Shown here in pieces: positions 1 through 8,706 of a stretch of 35,368 nt of DNA. Origin of the DNA: a virus; IMG/VR virus record IMGVR_UViG_3300011126_000040, positions 1 through 35,368 of that record. One strand, given 5' to 3'. The notes below the pieces were generated by a model, which was given only the letters and a program-made list of their open reading frames with translations, searched no databases and was not told the origin of the DNA. Positions within the stretch are counted from its first letter, which is position 1. The number at the start of each line of letters is the position of its first letter. The position numbers and the translations under genes were made by a program.

Positions 1-128
1 ATATAAACCTGAAATACGACATTTGTGTTTCTCCTGCTTTCTTATTCTTTTTATTTTTTTTTTGCAAGCAGAAGACGGCATACGAGATACATCGATGACT
101 GGAGTTCAGACGTGTGCTCTTCCGATCT
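1..128. other. Sequencing adapter artefact plus unassigned end
   Basis: Bases 65-128 read as the 64-base Illumina P7/TruSeq adapter: P7 flow-cell part at 65-88, a 6-base index ACATCG at 89-94, then the read-2 primer part ending in GCTCTTCCGATCT at 128. One base differs from the adapter as I remember it (A at 95 where G is expected). Bases 1-64 are AT-rich with a T run at about 48-63; nothing phage-like is seen and they may be chimeric. Phage sequence most likely starts at 129. Confidence 0.95.
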
Positions 129-159
129 ACCACATTTTCACTACCGACCTAAAAACTTT

Positions 160-172
160 GTTATAGTATAAC
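160..172. promoter_or_regulatory. 13-bp dyad upstream of terminase
   Basis: GTTATA-G-TATAAC is a perfect inverted repeat about 35 bp before the small terminase start, followed by another TATAAC at 180-185. It could be an operator or part of a late promoter; the AT-rich hexamers could act as a -10 box. No clear -35 box is seen and the upstream sequence is lost to the adapter, so the role is uncertain. Confidence 0.3.
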
Positions 173-205
173 ACTCCGGTATAACAAATTTGCATAGGAG
201 CAAAG

Positions 206-595
206 ATGCGTAGAGGGCAACGCGGTGGCAGTCCGGCTAAAACTGCCAAGCAGAAAATACTTGAGGGAAACCCCGGAAAAGGAAAGATCAACAAAAACGA
301 ACCTGAGGGAAAAGGCAACCTTGGCTTCCCTCCTGACTATTTCAATGATGCGCAGCGCGAAATTTGGGCTGAGGTGGTTTCTCTTATTCCAGACTATATA
401 GCAACCAACAGTGATAGCGTTGTGGTTGAGGTTCTCGTGAATGCGCTTTCGAAGCTTCGTGCCGGTGAGTTTAACACGGCGCTTTGTGCCGAGATCAGGC
501 GCGGGTGTTCTGAGCTATGTATGTCCCCAACCAGTCGAGCTACAATGAAAGTTCCTGAAAAAGATGATAACCCGTTCAGTGCTTTGATGAATTGA
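206..595 (+). CDS. terS: Terminase small subunit, P27-like
   Basis: A 129-residue protein directly before the large terminase. The N-terminus is basic and Gly/Pro-rich (RRGQRGG, EGNPGKGKINKNEP), as in P27-family small terminases, followed by a helical part with FNDAQREIWAEVV. The family recognises phage DNA and delivers it to the large subunit for packaging. AGGAG lies about 6 bases before the ATG. The length is near the family norm. The assignment rests on position and the N-terminal pattern; the C-terminal half is less typical. Confidence 0.85.
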   Translation: MRRGQRGGSPAKTAKQKILEGNPGKGKINKNEPEGKGNLGFPPDYFNDAQREIWAEVVSLIPDYIATNSDSVVVEVLVNALSKLRAGEFNTALCAEIRRGCSELCMSPTSRATMKVPEKDDNPFSALMN

Positions 596-608
596 TCAGT
601 GGGTTGAT

Positions 609-2318
609 ATGAGCAAGGATTATTTTTGGAACATGACAAAAGACTATGCCGAAATCGCTTTGAAATATGCGAATGATGTTGTCTCAGGGAAAATCCTTGC
701 TGGCAAATACATCAAGTTAGCCTGCCAAAGACACATTGACGATCTTCAATGGCAGGAAGACGAAACCTTCAAATACTATTTTGATGAACGTAAGGCCGAG
801 CGGGTATGCAAATTTTTGGAATTGCTACCTCTTGTAAAAGGTGCTTGGGCCGCGCGTGGCGAGAAGATGATTCTTGGACCATGGCAGGTCTTCTTCGTCG
901 CCAACCTTTTTGGCTGGTGCCGAAAGAAAGATGATACACGACGTTACCGGCAAGCCATGCTGTTTGTGTCGCGTAAGAACGGCAAGTCCGCCATTGCTGC
1001 TGGCATTGGTCTTTATATGTTCTGCGCTGATGGAGAATATGGCGCAGAAGTCTATTCAGGTGCGAACAGCGAAAAGCAGGCGTTCGAAGTGTGGCGACCA
1101 GCGAAACAGATGGTTGACCGAACGGACGCTTTAAAAAACCATTTCAAGATTCAATCCAACGCAAAAAACCTAAGCATTGCGGCGAACGGATCACGGTTTG
1201 AAACTGTGATTGCAAAGCCTGGCGATGGTGCTAGCCCGTCATGCGCCATTACCGATGAGTTACACGAAGCTGATAGCAGTCACATGCTTGATACATTCAT
1301 TACAGGCATGGGGGCGCGTGAGCAACCTTTGCTTTTGGTCACGACCACGGCGGGGGATAACCTTGAAGGCCCATGCTATTCCATGGTGATAGATGCGCAG
1401 CGGATGCTTGAAGGCGCAATCGAGAATGACGAGTTTTTCGCAATGCTGTATTGCGCCGATCCTGAGGATGACTGGACCAGTGATGAAGCAATTTACAAAT
1501 CAAACCCGAACATCAATGTTTCAGTGTCTGATGAGTTTCTGTTCGCCCGCCGTAGGGACGCGCTACAGAATGCACGAAAGCAATCAACCTATCAGATTAA
1601 GCACTTGTGTCGGTGGGTGGGCGCAAAGGATGCGTATTATAACGTTGAGAAGTGGAAGGCATGCGCAAACACGGAGCTAACCTTAGAACAATTCGCCGGG
1701 CAAGAATGTTTTCTTGGGCTGGATTTGGCGCAAACAGTGGACATTGCCGCAATCAGAATACTGTTTCCAAGGGACGACGGGGGATATACAAGCTTTGGGA
1801 AATACTATTTGCCAGAGGCTACCCTCGAAGATGGCGCCAATGAACACTATCGCGGATGGATGAACGAAGGCTGGTTAACCATTACCGATGGTAACATGAT
1901 TGATTTCGATCAAATCGAGGAAGACATTCTTGATATTTGTTCGATGTTTCACGTTAGAGAGATGGCGTTTGACCCGTTCCAAGCAACCATGCTGGTTGGT
2001 AGGTTGATGAAAAACGGCGTCCCATGCATTGAGGTGCGACCTACTGTCCCAAACTTTAGCCAGCCAATGAAGACGCTTGACGGACTTATTCGAGAGAAAA
2101 AGGTTAGCCACAATGGCGACCCTATTATGACTTGGATGGTTTCAAATGTGGTTGCCAAAGAAGATAAGAAAGAGAACGTTTATCCAAACAAACCACGTAA
2201 AGAAGCCAAGATTGATGGCGTGATTGCGGAGCTGATGGCACTGGCGCGGATGCCTGTTGCAGAAGATCCGGGAGACTTGGATGATTTCCTTAACAATGCT
2301 TTGAGCTTAACTATGTAA
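609..2318 (+). CDS. terL: Terminase large subunit
   Basis: A 569-residue packaging ATPase/nuclease. A Walker A-like segment SRKNGKS lies at about residues 121-127 after the adenine-binding-type segment GPWQVFFVANLFGW (about 90-103). Walker B is AITDELHE at about 213-220, followed by the LLVTTTAG coupling motif. The nuclease half opens with FLGLDLAQTVD near 368-378 and has a later acidic segment MAFDPFQ. This is the arrangement of the Terminase_1/HK97-type family. The protein docks at the portal, pumps DNA into the prohead and cuts the concatemer. The gene starts 13 bases after the small subunit stop, with only a weak Shine-Dalgarno, so coupling is likely. Confidence 0.97.
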   Translation: MSKDYFWNMTKDYAEIALKYANDVVSGKILAGKYIKLACQRHIDDLQWQEDETFKYYFDERKAERVCKFLELLPLVKGAWAARGEKMILGPWQVFFVANLFGWCRKKDDTRRYRQAMLFVSRKNGKSAIAAGIGLYMFCADGEYGAEVYSGANSEKQAFEVWRPAKQMVDRTDALKNHFKIQSNAKNLSIAANGSRFETVIAKPGDGASPSCAITDELHEADSSHMLDTFITGMGAREQPLLLVTTTAGDNLEGPCYSMVIDAQRMLEGAIENDEFFAMLYCADPEDDWTSDEAIYKSNPNINVSVSDEFLFARRRDALQNARKQSTYQIKHLCRWVGAKDAYYNVEKWKACANTELTLEQFAGQECFLGLDLAQTVDIAAIRILFPRDDGGYTSFGKYYLPEATLEDGANEHYRGWMNEGWLTITDGNMIDFDQIEEDILDICSMFHVREMAFDPFQATMLVGRLMKNGVPCIEVRPTVPNFSQPMKTLDGLIREKKVSHNGDPIMTWMVSNVVAKEDKKENVYPNKPRKEAKIDGVIAELMALARMPVAEDPGDLDDFLNNALSLTM

Positions 2319-2345
2319 TCTCTTGCCTTGCTGTAAGCATATATT

Positions 2346-2359
2346 TTGAGTAAACTCAA
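2346..2359. promoter_or_regulatory. 14-bp palindrome between terminase and portal
   Basis: TTGAG-TAAA-CTCAA is a perfect inverted repeat in the 71-base gap between terL and the portal gene. It may be a protein-binding site or a small RNA hairpin. No T run follows it, so it is not an intrinsic terminator. Confidence 0.3.
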
Positions 2360-2389
2360 CTAACAATTCATTTATTAGGTTGGTCAGGC

Positions 2390-3610
2390 ATGGCAGGTTA
2401 CTGGAGGCAAGTTTGGGGTGCCGTGACTGGCGCGGGGCGTCGGCAGGAGGGGCTTCTTTCCGGTGATTCTGGAACGGCGGAGAAACCCCCGGTCCCGGTC
2501 AACTATGACACTGCGCTGCAAGTTTCCGCTGTATGGGCTTGCACCCGCATTATATCGGAAGCAATTTCAGGTATGCCTTTGCGTGCTTACAGGCGGTTGC
2601 CTGATGGATCACGCCAAGAGGTGTTTAACCACGAGCTTGTAAGGCTTTTCAACCGATCCCCCAACAGATGGCAGACAAGACAGGAGCTTATGGAAACATC
2701 AACCATGAGCCTTTCCATGTTGGGCAACAGCTACAATTTACTACAGCGTAACGCTAGCGGTCAAATAATCGGCATCGTTCCATTGATGACAAAGCAGATG
2801 GAAGTACGCTTACTGGGCGATGGCTCAAGAGTTTACACATACACCAACGGAAACGATGTTCGGGTGTATTCTCAGAAGTCAATCTGGCATTGCATGCTTA
2901 TGCCTTCTAACGGCGTGATCGGTCTTTCCCCTCTTAGCTATGCCTCGCGCACAATTGGCGTTGCACAGTCAGGTGAAAACCGTGTGTCTAACCTAGCTCG
3001 AAACGGGTTCAAGCCAACTGGTGTTTTGATGATTGACAAGCTGTTGACCCCGGAACAGCGAGAGCAAATCAGGACTGAATTTTCCAACCTACAGACAAGC
3101 AGCGGTGATCCTCTGCGTGTTCTAGAGGCGGGGATGGAGTACCAGCAAATCAGTATGTCGCCAAAAGATGTTCAGCTTTTGGAAACGCGTCGGTTCTCTA
3201 TTGAGGACATCGCGCGTTTTTGGGGTGTTCCATCAGTATTGATTAATGATACCCAAAGCTCGACAACGTGGGGATCAGGTATTCAGCAGATTGTTGAAGG
3301 TTTTTACAAGTTTGGACTTCGCCCTTATCTTGAGCGTTACGAGAGTTCCATTGAAAAATGGCTGTTACCTGAGTCTGATCGTGGTAATATCGAAGTAGAA
3401 TTCGACTTCAAGTCATTGCTACGCGCCGATGAAAAGACCCGTATTGAGAATTTGCGCAACGCAATTGGTGGCCCGTTCATGACGACGAACGAAGGCCGCA
3501 TGATGGAGGGCTTAGGCCCGGTCGATGGTGGTGACGAAATTTACAAGCAGCAACAGGACATTCCGTTGAGCATCGCACAGGAAGGACAACAAGATGTTTC
3601 CGAAGTTTGA
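2390..3610 (+). CDS. Portal protein, HK97 family
   Basis: A 406-residue portal protein. The N-terminal half has NYDTALQVSAVWACTRIISEA, the typical HK97-portal opening, then the NSPNRWQT-like and ETSTMSLSMLGNSYNL segments. The middle has FWGVPSVLIND before the long helical region, also typical. Twelve copies form the ring at one capsid vertex through which DNA passes. Length matches the family (about 380-450). The C-terminus overlaps the protease start by 17 bases. Confidence 0.96.
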   Translation: MAGYWRQVWGAVTGAGRRQEGLLSGDSGTAEKPPVPVNYDTALQVSAVWACTRIISEAISGMPLRAYRRLPDGSRQEVFNHELVRLFNRSPNRWQTRQELMETSTMSLSMLGNSYNLLQRNASGQIIGIVPLMTKQMEVRLLGDGSRVYTYTNGNDVRVYSQKSIWHCMLMPSNGVIGLSPLSYASRTIGVAQSGENRVSNLARNGFKPTGVLMIDKLLTPEQREQIRTEFSNLQTSSGDPLRVLEAGMEYQQISMSPKDVQLLETRRFSIEDIARFWGVPSVLINDTQSSTTWGSGIQQIVEGFYKFGLRPYLERYESSIEKWLLPESDRGNIEVEFDFKSLLRADEKTRIENLRNAIGGPFMTTNEGRMMEGLGPVDGGDEIYKQQQDIPLSIAQEGQQDVSEV

Positions 3611-4394
3611 TAACATTCCCAAGTCTTTGCGGTGGGATGTGCCTGTTTCCGCAAAGGAACGCTGGTCGCCTATCAAGGCAGAAGACGGAAAGAACGTTTT
3701 AAATATTTATGACCAGATCGGCGAAAGCTTTGATGGTTCTGGTATCACCTCAAAGCTTGTGCAAGCAGTTTTGCGCCGCGCTGATGGTGAAGACCTTACT
3801 GTAAACATAAACTCGCCCGGTGGTGACTTCTTCGAGGGGGTCAGCATTTATCACATGCTCCGAGAGTATGAAGGCAACGTTAATGTCAAGGTTCTCGGTG
3901 TGGCGGCGTCTGCTGCCTCTGTAATCGCCTTGGCGGGCAACGACATCAAGATTGGACGTGTTGCAAACTTCATGATCCATCGGGCATGGGGTGTTGTCAT
4001 GGGTAACGCTAAAGACATGGCGGAGACAATTCCAGTTTTCGAGTTGTTCGATGAAACAATGGCAAAGCTGTATGCAGAGCGCACAGGCAAAGGCGAATCA
4101 GAAATGCTTGCCATGATGGACAAGGAAACATGGATGAATGGCGAAACAGCAGTCGAGCTTGGTTTTGCTGACGGGTTCCTTGCATCTGACAAGGTAGAGA
4201 AAGACGACACGCCTAAATCGTTTGCGAAACGACAGATTGATACCATGCTTGCAAAGGCTGGTTTGTCGCGCAGTGAGCGGCGTGAATTGTTTAAAGAGTT
4301 GGGTACGCAAGACGCTGCCCCTGCCACGCATGACGCTGGCGATAGCGATTTGATTGCTGCATTGTCCGAGTTTAAAGCGGCGATCAAGTCATAA
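3594..4394 (+). CDS. Head maturation protease, ClpP-like
   Basis: A 266-residue ClpP/S14-type prohead protease. Oxyanion-side motif NSPGGD lies at residues 73-78, the nucleophile segment GVAASAAS at 102-109 (catalytic Ser likely 106), and the His segment MIHRAW around residue 129. It would trim the N-terminal scaffold part of the major capsid protein encoded next. The start overlaps the portal gene by 17 bases, with AGGA 10-12 bases upstream. The last 50 residues are variable and may be a linker. Confidence 0.95.
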   Translation: MFPKFDNIPKSLRWDVPVSAKERWSPIKAEDGKNVLNIYDQIGESFDGSGITSKLVQAVLRRADGEDLTVNINSPGGDFFEGVSIYHMLREYEGNVNVKVLGVAASAASVIALAGNDIKIGRVANFMIHRAWGVVMGNAKDMAETIPVFELFDETMAKLYAERTGKGESEMLAMMDKETWMNGETAVELGFADGFLASDKVEKDDTPKSFAKRQIDTMLAKAGLSRSERRELFKELGTQDAAPATHDAGDSDLIAALSEFKAAIKS

Positions 4395-4419
4395 TACACA
4401 CAAGTAAATGAGGTATATT

Positions 4420-5607
4420 ATGTCTGATGACATCACAAAGCTTGTGCGTGAAGCAACCGCTAGCGTACAAGACCTAAAAAAAGGCCACGATGACGTATGG
4501 GCCAAGATTGGCGAACTTGCCAAGCAGGGCGAAAGCGTCAAGGCCGCAGCCTTGAAAGAAGTAGAAGCCGCTGTTGCCGAAAAGGTAACTGCTGTTACAG
4601 ATCGTATCGTTGATCTTGAGCAACAGATTGCTGCTGGCGTTCGTGAAAACAAGGTCGAAGCTAAGACCCTTGGTCAGATTGTTTCGCAGTCTGATCAGTT
4701 TAAGGCGTTCGCTTCTGGTACGACCAAGAAGGCCCGTATCGACGTGCAGGCAAACACCATCACTGGTCAAGAAGGCTCTCCGCCTGAGAACAGTGACACT
4801 TTGGTCGCCCCAATGCGAGAGCCGGGCATTGTTCCGGGTGCGTTTCGTATGTTGCGCATTCGCGACGTTGTTCCTGCTGGCACGACTTCGAGCAATGCTG
4901 TCGAGTTTACCCGCGAGGCTTCTTTCACCAACTCAGCAGCGGAAACCGCAGAAGCAGCCACCAAGCCTGAATCTGCTGTTACCTTCGAGCTGATCACGGT
5001 AAATGTCCGCACCATCGCTCATTGGCTGAAACTTTCGCGTCAGGTTCTTGATGATGCTCCGATGCTACAGAGCTACATCGACACCCGCCTTCGTTATGGT
5101 GTTAACCTTCGCGAAGACAGTCAGATTTTGAACGGTAACGGCACTGGTCAGAACATTTCTGGTATGACCAATACCGGCAACTTCACCGCGTTCACTCCGG
5201 CATCTGGTGATTCCGCGTTGAATAGCTTGAACAAAGCGAAGTACAACATCGTTGGTGCTGATTACGCTCCTACCGGGATCATCATGAACCCGGCTGATTG
5301 GGGTGCAATCGAACGCGATACCGGGACCGATGGTCATTATGTCGTTGGCGATCCAACCAACCCGATTGGCCCGAACCTTTGGGGCTTGCCTATCGTTGTT
5401 AGCAATGCGATGGCAACTGGTAAGTTCTTGATGGCTGCTTTCCCGGTTGCTTATGGCATTTGGGATCGTATGGGCACTGTTGTAGAAATGTCTGAAAGCG
5501 ATGACACCAACTTCCAGCAGAACCTTATCACGGTTCGCGCTGAGAAGCGTTCGACGCTTGCTTCTTACGTTCCTGCTGCAACCCAGTACGGCAACCTGTC
5601 AGTTTAA
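4420..5607 (+). CDS. Major capsid protein, HK97 fold
   Basis: A 395-residue HK97-type capsid protein. The first 90 or so residues are charged and coiled-coil-like (scaffold/delta domain), followed by a Gly/Pro-containing linker and the HK97 core from about residue 120 (SDTLVAPMREPGIV, then the A-domain part ILNGNGTGQNISGM and PADWGAIE). The protease next door should remove the N-terminal part. I chose ATG 4420 because GAGG at 4410-4413 is at the right distance; an in-frame ATG at 4408 overlaps that Shine-Dalgarno. A terminator follows the gene. Confidence 0.95.
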   Translation: MSDDITKLVREATASVQDLKKGHDDVWAKIGELAKQGESVKAAALKEVEAAVAEKVTAVTDRIVDLEQQIAAGVRENKVEAKTLGQIVSQSDQFKAFASGTTKKARIDVQANTITGQEGSPPENSDTLVAPMREPGIVPGAFRMLRIRDVVPAGTTSSNAVEFTREASFTNSAAETAEAATKPESAVTFELITVNVRTIAHWLKLSRQVLDDAPMLQSYIDTRLRYGVNLREDSQILNGNGTGQNISGMTNTGNFTAFTPASGDSALNSLNKAKYNIVGADYAPTGIIMNPADWGAIERDTGTDGHYVVGDPTNPIGPNLWGLPIVVSNAMATGKFLMAAFPVAYGIWDRMGTVVEMSESDDTNFQQNLITVRAEKRSTLASYVPAATQYGNLSV

Positions 5608-5614
5608 TCTTTGC

Positions 5615-5639
5615 GGAGGGGTTTCGGCCCCTCCTCTTT
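5615..5639 (+). terminator. Terminator after the capsid gene
   Basis: GGAGGGG-TTTCGG-CCCCTCC is a 7-bp G/C-rich stem with a 6-base loop followed by TCTTT, eight bases after the capsid stop. It probably lowers read-through so that capsid mRNA is in excess over downstream genes. Confidence 0.75.
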
Positions 5640-5653
5640 CCCTTGGAGGTTTC

Positions 5654-5917
5654 ATGAAGATTAAAGCAACAAAAGCCTTTCTTTCTCCTGTCTTCAATTG
5701 GGTGAACATTGGCGACATTCTGGAAGTTCAAGAGCGTACTGCGCATTTGTGGGTTTCAGGTGGTCAGGCAGAATACCTTGAAGAGCCAAAGCCGGATAAC
5801 GTTGAATGGCGTGACCTGCACTGGAAGAAGAAAATCGCACTTGCCAAAGAAGTCTATCAAGGCGACGTCGCGAATAAAGAAGAAGCAGAACTAATTTTGG
5901 AAGACCATTATGGCTGA
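5654..5917 (+). CDS. Small head-module protein, unknown
   Basis: An 87-residue protein starting at ATG 5654 behind a strong TTGGAGG. The first 45 residues look like a small beta domain (VNIGDILEVQERTAHLWVSG), as in short head-accessory proteins found right after capsid genes; the rest is charged and helical. It overlaps the connector gene by 8 bases. An upstream in-frame extension is only a shadow of the capsid gene. A decoration or head-completion role is possible but not shown. Confidence 0.75.
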   Translation: MKIKATKAFLSPVFNWVNIGDILEVQERTAHLWVSGGQAEYLEEPKPDNVEWRDLHWKKKIALAKEVYQGDVANKEEAELILEDHYG

Positions 5918-6446
5918 TCAACCAACCGTTGTTGAAGTTGCGAAATATCTTAGGCTTGACGATGCCAGCAGCCCGGTAGAGGAGGCTGATCTTGTTTCGC
6001 GCCTTATCGACATGGCAACGGTGGCAGTCGAAGACTACTGCAATCGGTCATTTGCACAGCAAACACGCACTCTTGAGCTTGATAAATTCAGCTCGGTTAT
6101 TGAATTGCCATATGGCCCGGTTGGTTCCATCACGTCTATTTCGTATGTGGATGTGGATGGGGCGACCCAAACGCTATCAAGCTCGTCTGCTTGGGTGTTA
6201 TCAAAGAATCGCGTAACACCTGCATTCGGTGAAGTATGGCCTGATACACGTGACCAACTAGGGGCGGTGACGATTACGTATGTTGCAGGTGATGGCAACT
6301 TCCCATCGCCTGTTGTGCAAAGCATGTATTTGCTGATGGCAGACGCATACGCACAGCGCGAAGGTCAGATCATCGGGACCATCTCCAAGATCAACCCGGT
6401 AATGATGAACCTCATGACCCCATATCGCATTTCAATGGGTATCTGA
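5910..6446 (+). CDS. Head-tail connector (gp6-like)
   Basis: A 178-residue connector of the HK97 gp6/phiE125 gp8 type. The N-terminus VEVAKYLRLDDASSPVEEADLVSRLIDMATVAVEDYCNR is the characteristic helical start, followed by LPYGPVGSITSISYVDVDG and the C-terminal ITYVAGDGNFPSPVVQSMYLLMADAYAQR. It forms the first ring under the portal. Usually the head closure gene follows at once; here a 4.4-kb block separates the two. Confidence 0.9.
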   Translation: MADQPTVVEVAKYLRLDDASSPVEEADLVSRLIDMATVAVEDYCNRSFAQQTRTLELDKFSSVIELPYGPVGSITSISYVDVDGATQTLSSSSAWVLSKNRVTPAFGEVWPDTRDQLGAVTITYVAGDGNFPSPVVQSMYLLMADAYAQREGQIIGTISKINPVMMNLMTPYRISMGI

Positions 6447-7054
6447 TGCGGGCAGTTATCATTGCATCAGGCCCATCACTAACAGTTGAAGACATTGAAG
6501 CCGTGCGGAAATCAAACCGTGCGGTTTTTGTCATTAACAACACTGTGAAGATCGTCCCATTTGCAAACTATCTATATGCATGTGATGAGGACTTAATTGC
6601 CCATTACAACGGGTTTGCAGGGTTCGAGGGGCAGAAGTGGACCACGAGTGAACAGGGGGCCATCAAGTTTCGTTGGAATCACGTCCCCGGATATAACGAA
6701 AAGACCAGCAAGCAAGACCCGTTTCCAACCGACAAGATGGAAATAGCCTACGGTGGGAACAGTGGCTTTCAGTGTTTGAACCTTGCGTATCACCTCGGAT
6801 ACAGGGACGTTATCCTGCTTGGGTATGACATGGGTTTTACGGACAAGAAACACTGGTTCGGCGATCATGAGCCACGGATTGACCGGCACAGCAATTACCC
6901 AGATTGGATTAAACGCTTTGATAGAGCGTCAACCAAAATCAATCAACATATGATTGTTGCTAACGCAAGCCGCCAAACTGCGCTAAAATGCTTCCAAAGA
7001 AGAAGCCTAGAGGACGCCTTGGATGCAGATAAATATATACAGTGCGCCGAATGA
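6446..7054 (+). CDS. Rossmann-like GT42/DUF115-type protein
   Basis: A 202-residue protein. The start AVIIASGPSL with VFVINN (residues 3-32) and the central GGNSGFQCLNLAYHLGYRDVILLGYDM (about 103-129) are shared by DUF115/MptE-like proteins and CMP-using sialyltransferases of family GT42, where they form the nucleotide-sugar site. Phage members are often annotated as 'norphogenetic protein' without known function. The start shares one base with the connector stop, and the end overlaps the next gene by 32 bases, so it is the first gene of a co-transcribed sugar-related cassette. Substrate unknown. Confidence 0.7.
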   Translation: MRAVIIASGPSLTVEDIEAVRKSNRAVFVINNTVKIVPFANYLYACDEDLIAHYNGFAGFEGQKWTTSEQGAIKFRWNHVPGYNEKTSKQDPFPTDKMEIAYGGNSGFQCLNLAYHLGYRDVILLGYDMGFTDKKHWFGDHEPRIDRHSNYPDWIKRFDRASTKINQHMIVANASRQTALKCFQRRSLEDALDADKYIQCAE

Positions 7055-7754
7055 ATTAACGTCCCCTCGTATTGCCAAGGCGATGCGCGAGGCGACAGGC
7101 GGAGTTGTATATACGGATGATCGGTATCGCAAAGGAACGTGGATCGGCTTTGGCTCGCCAACTAAGTGGAAATCCCTTCTAACAGCCCGTAAAAAAGGTG
7201 ATGATTTCGTCTTTTGTGATCACGCATACTTTAATCGTGGAAACTTCTTTCGCGTAACCAAGAACGCTTGGCAGCATTCAGGCTATGGTGAGCCGGACTA
7301 TAACCGTCTTGAGATCACAGAAAAGCCATGGTCAACCGATGGAAGCCACGTTTTGGTATGCCCACCTGATGAGGTGTTCGCGGATTTGATGGGATTTAGT
7401 GCGCAAAGATGGCTTGCAGACACGTTAGACCGGCTGAGAAAGAACACAGACCGCCAGATCAGGATCAGGGACCGATCACAGGCCGGCCGATCAAAGCTAA
7501 AGGATGATCTTAAGGGCGCTTGGTGTTTGGTTACATATACCAGCAACGCGGCCGTAGAGGCTCTTATCGAAGGCATTCCGGCTATTTGCACGGGCGATTG
7601 CGCATCAAGCCGTATGTCCTTGCGCGATCCGGTAAATGTAGAATACCCTATCCTCCCGCCTAATCGCCGTGAGTGGCTTGGTGTTTTAGCTGCAAACCAA
7701 TGGACTTTGCACGAAATCAAGCGTGGCTTTGCATGGAGGGCCATCAATCAATGA
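7023..7754 (+). CDS. Capsule-synthesis-like glycosyltransferase
   Basis: A 243-residue protein. The segment CLVTYTSNAAVEALIEGIPAI (168-188) matches the sugar-nucleotide part of KpsS/KpsC-type capsule proteins and other GT-B enzymes, which read S/T-N-x-ALxxGxPV. The N-terminal half, with GKGTW-like and FCDHAYFNRG segments, looks like the first Rossmann lobe. At 243 residues it is shorter than bacterial members. An intrinsic terminator lies right behind it, so this and the preceding gene may form one unit. The reaction and acceptor are inferred, not seen. Confidence 0.6.
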   Translation: MQINIYSAPNELTSPRIAKAMREATGGVVYTDDRYRKGTWIGFGSPTKWKSLLTARKKGDDFVFCDHAYFNRGNFFRVTKNAWQHSGYGEPDYNRLEITEKPWSTDGSHVLVCPPDEVFADLMGFSAQRWLADTLDRLRKNTDRQIRIRDRSQAGRSKLKDDLKGAWCLVTYTSNAAVEALIEGIPAICTGDCASSRMSLRDPVNVEYPILPPNRREWLGVLAANQWTLHEIKRGFAWRAINQ

Positions 7755-7757
7755 AGA

Positions 7758-7794
7758 AAGACCAGTTAGGCTGCAACCTAGCTGGTCTTGTTTT
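7758..7794 (+). terminator. Intrinsic terminator
   Basis: A 13-bp stem (AAGACCAGTTAGG paired with CCTAGCTGGTCTT, one G-T wobble), loop CTGCAA, then GTTTT. It starts 3 bases after the stop of the capsule-synthesis-like gene and divides the sugar cassette into two transcription units. Confidence 0.85.
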
Positions 7795-7864
7795 GGAGAT
7801 AGCCAATGGATATTGCGATAACATTTTACTGACAAATTAAAAAACAGTCAATGGAGAGAAATTA

Positions 7865-8047
7865 ATGAAGATAGATAAGCAGGCAGCATTGGTTGTGCTT
7901 GAATGCATGAAAACAGCATCCGATGAGGGGTGGCACCTTGACGGATATTACGGCTCGAAAATGAGCATGGAACAAATCAAACAACTGGGTAAAGAGTTGT
8001 GCGAATTTACCGGATTAGATGTATCTGAAAGGGAGTGGCTTAAATGA
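7865..8047 (+). CDS. Small protein, unknown
   Basis: A 60-residue acidic protein (DEGWHLDGYYGSKMS, LGKELCEFTGLD) behind GGAGAG with a 7-base spacer. It overlaps the methyltransferase start by 4 bases (ATGA), indicating translational coupling. No family recognised. Confidence 0.65.
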   Translation: MKIDKQAALVVLECMKTASDEGWHLDGYYGSKMSMEQIKQLGKELCEFTGLDVSEREWLK

Positions 8048-8706
8048 AACGATTTGACGAATGGTGCTTTCCAGAACATGAGGAACACCTGCAAGGCTGG
8101 ATGAGTACCGTACAAGACCGCCAGCACGGGCGTCTGTGTTATCAGGGTAAAAAATACCGCACTGCTTTGGCTGAATGCAAACACAAGCGCGTTGCTGTTG
8201 ACATTGGCGGGCACTGTGCTTTGTGGTCTTTCCAAATGGTCTACGACTTTAAGTTCATCCATGCATTCGAACCCATGCCGGAACATCGCGAGTGTTACCG
8301 TGAAAATATGCTTGATTTCAAATCGAAGTATGAATTGCATGACGTGGCGCTTGGCAATGTCGAGAAAGACACGTTCATTGAAACGCGGACAAAAGACAGC
8401 TCAGGAGACACAGGGATCAGCACCCAAGGAACGCCAGTAAAGCAGAAGACGCTTGATAGCTATGGGTTAACAGTTGTGGACTTTATGAAGATCGACTGCG
8501 AAGGCTACGAGGAATTTGTTGTTCAGGGTGCAGAGCAAACGATTAAACGTTGCCAACCAATTATTGTTGTCGAAGGCAAGCCGGAAATCAAATGCTCAGA
8601 GCTTTACGGGTCAACCTACGATGCGGCTCCCAAGCTGCTGGAGAAGTGGGGATACGAAACCGTTACCGTCCTCCAAGGTGACTATATCATGAAGTATGCC
8701 GGGTAA
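8044..8706 (+). CDS. FkbM-family methyltransferase
   Basis: A 220-residue SAM-dependent methyltransferase. SAM-binding motif I is VDIGGHCALW (52-61), followed by FEPMP (75-79), and the family-defining DFMKIDCEGYE at 146-156. FkbM enzymes typically O-methylate sugars or natural products. It sits between sugar-related genes and overlaps the next gene by one base, which suggests it methylates a glycan, either on the virion or on the host surface. The substrate is inferred from neighbours only. Confidence 0.9.
   Translation: MKRFDEWCFPEHEEHLQGWMSTVQDRQHGRLCYQGKKYRTALAECKHKRVAVDIGGHCALWSFQMVYDFKFIHAFEPMPEHRECYRENMLDFKSKYELHDVALGNVEKDTFIETRTKDSSGDTGISTQGTPVKQKTLDSYGLTVVDFMKIDCEGYEEFVVQGAEQTIKRCQPIIVVEGKPEIKCSELYGSTYDAAPKLLEKWGYETVTVLQGDYIMKYAG

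Noticed and set aside
129-205. Strong late promoter before the terminase
   Set aside because: A TATAAC-like box exists, but no convincing -35 and the upstream part is replaced by adapter.
3851-4399. Long leftward open frame opposite the protease gene
   Set aside because: It is antisense to a well-supported ClpP-like gene, with Ser/Ala-rich composition and no homology or ribosome site.
4610-4993. Second forward frame inside the capsid gene
   Set aside because: Leu/Arg/Ser-rich composition typical of an out-of-frame reading of a real gene.
7298-7747. Leftward open frame opposite the capsule-synthesis-like gene
   Set aside because: It is a shadow of the GC-biased coding strand; the forward protein has recognisable motifs.
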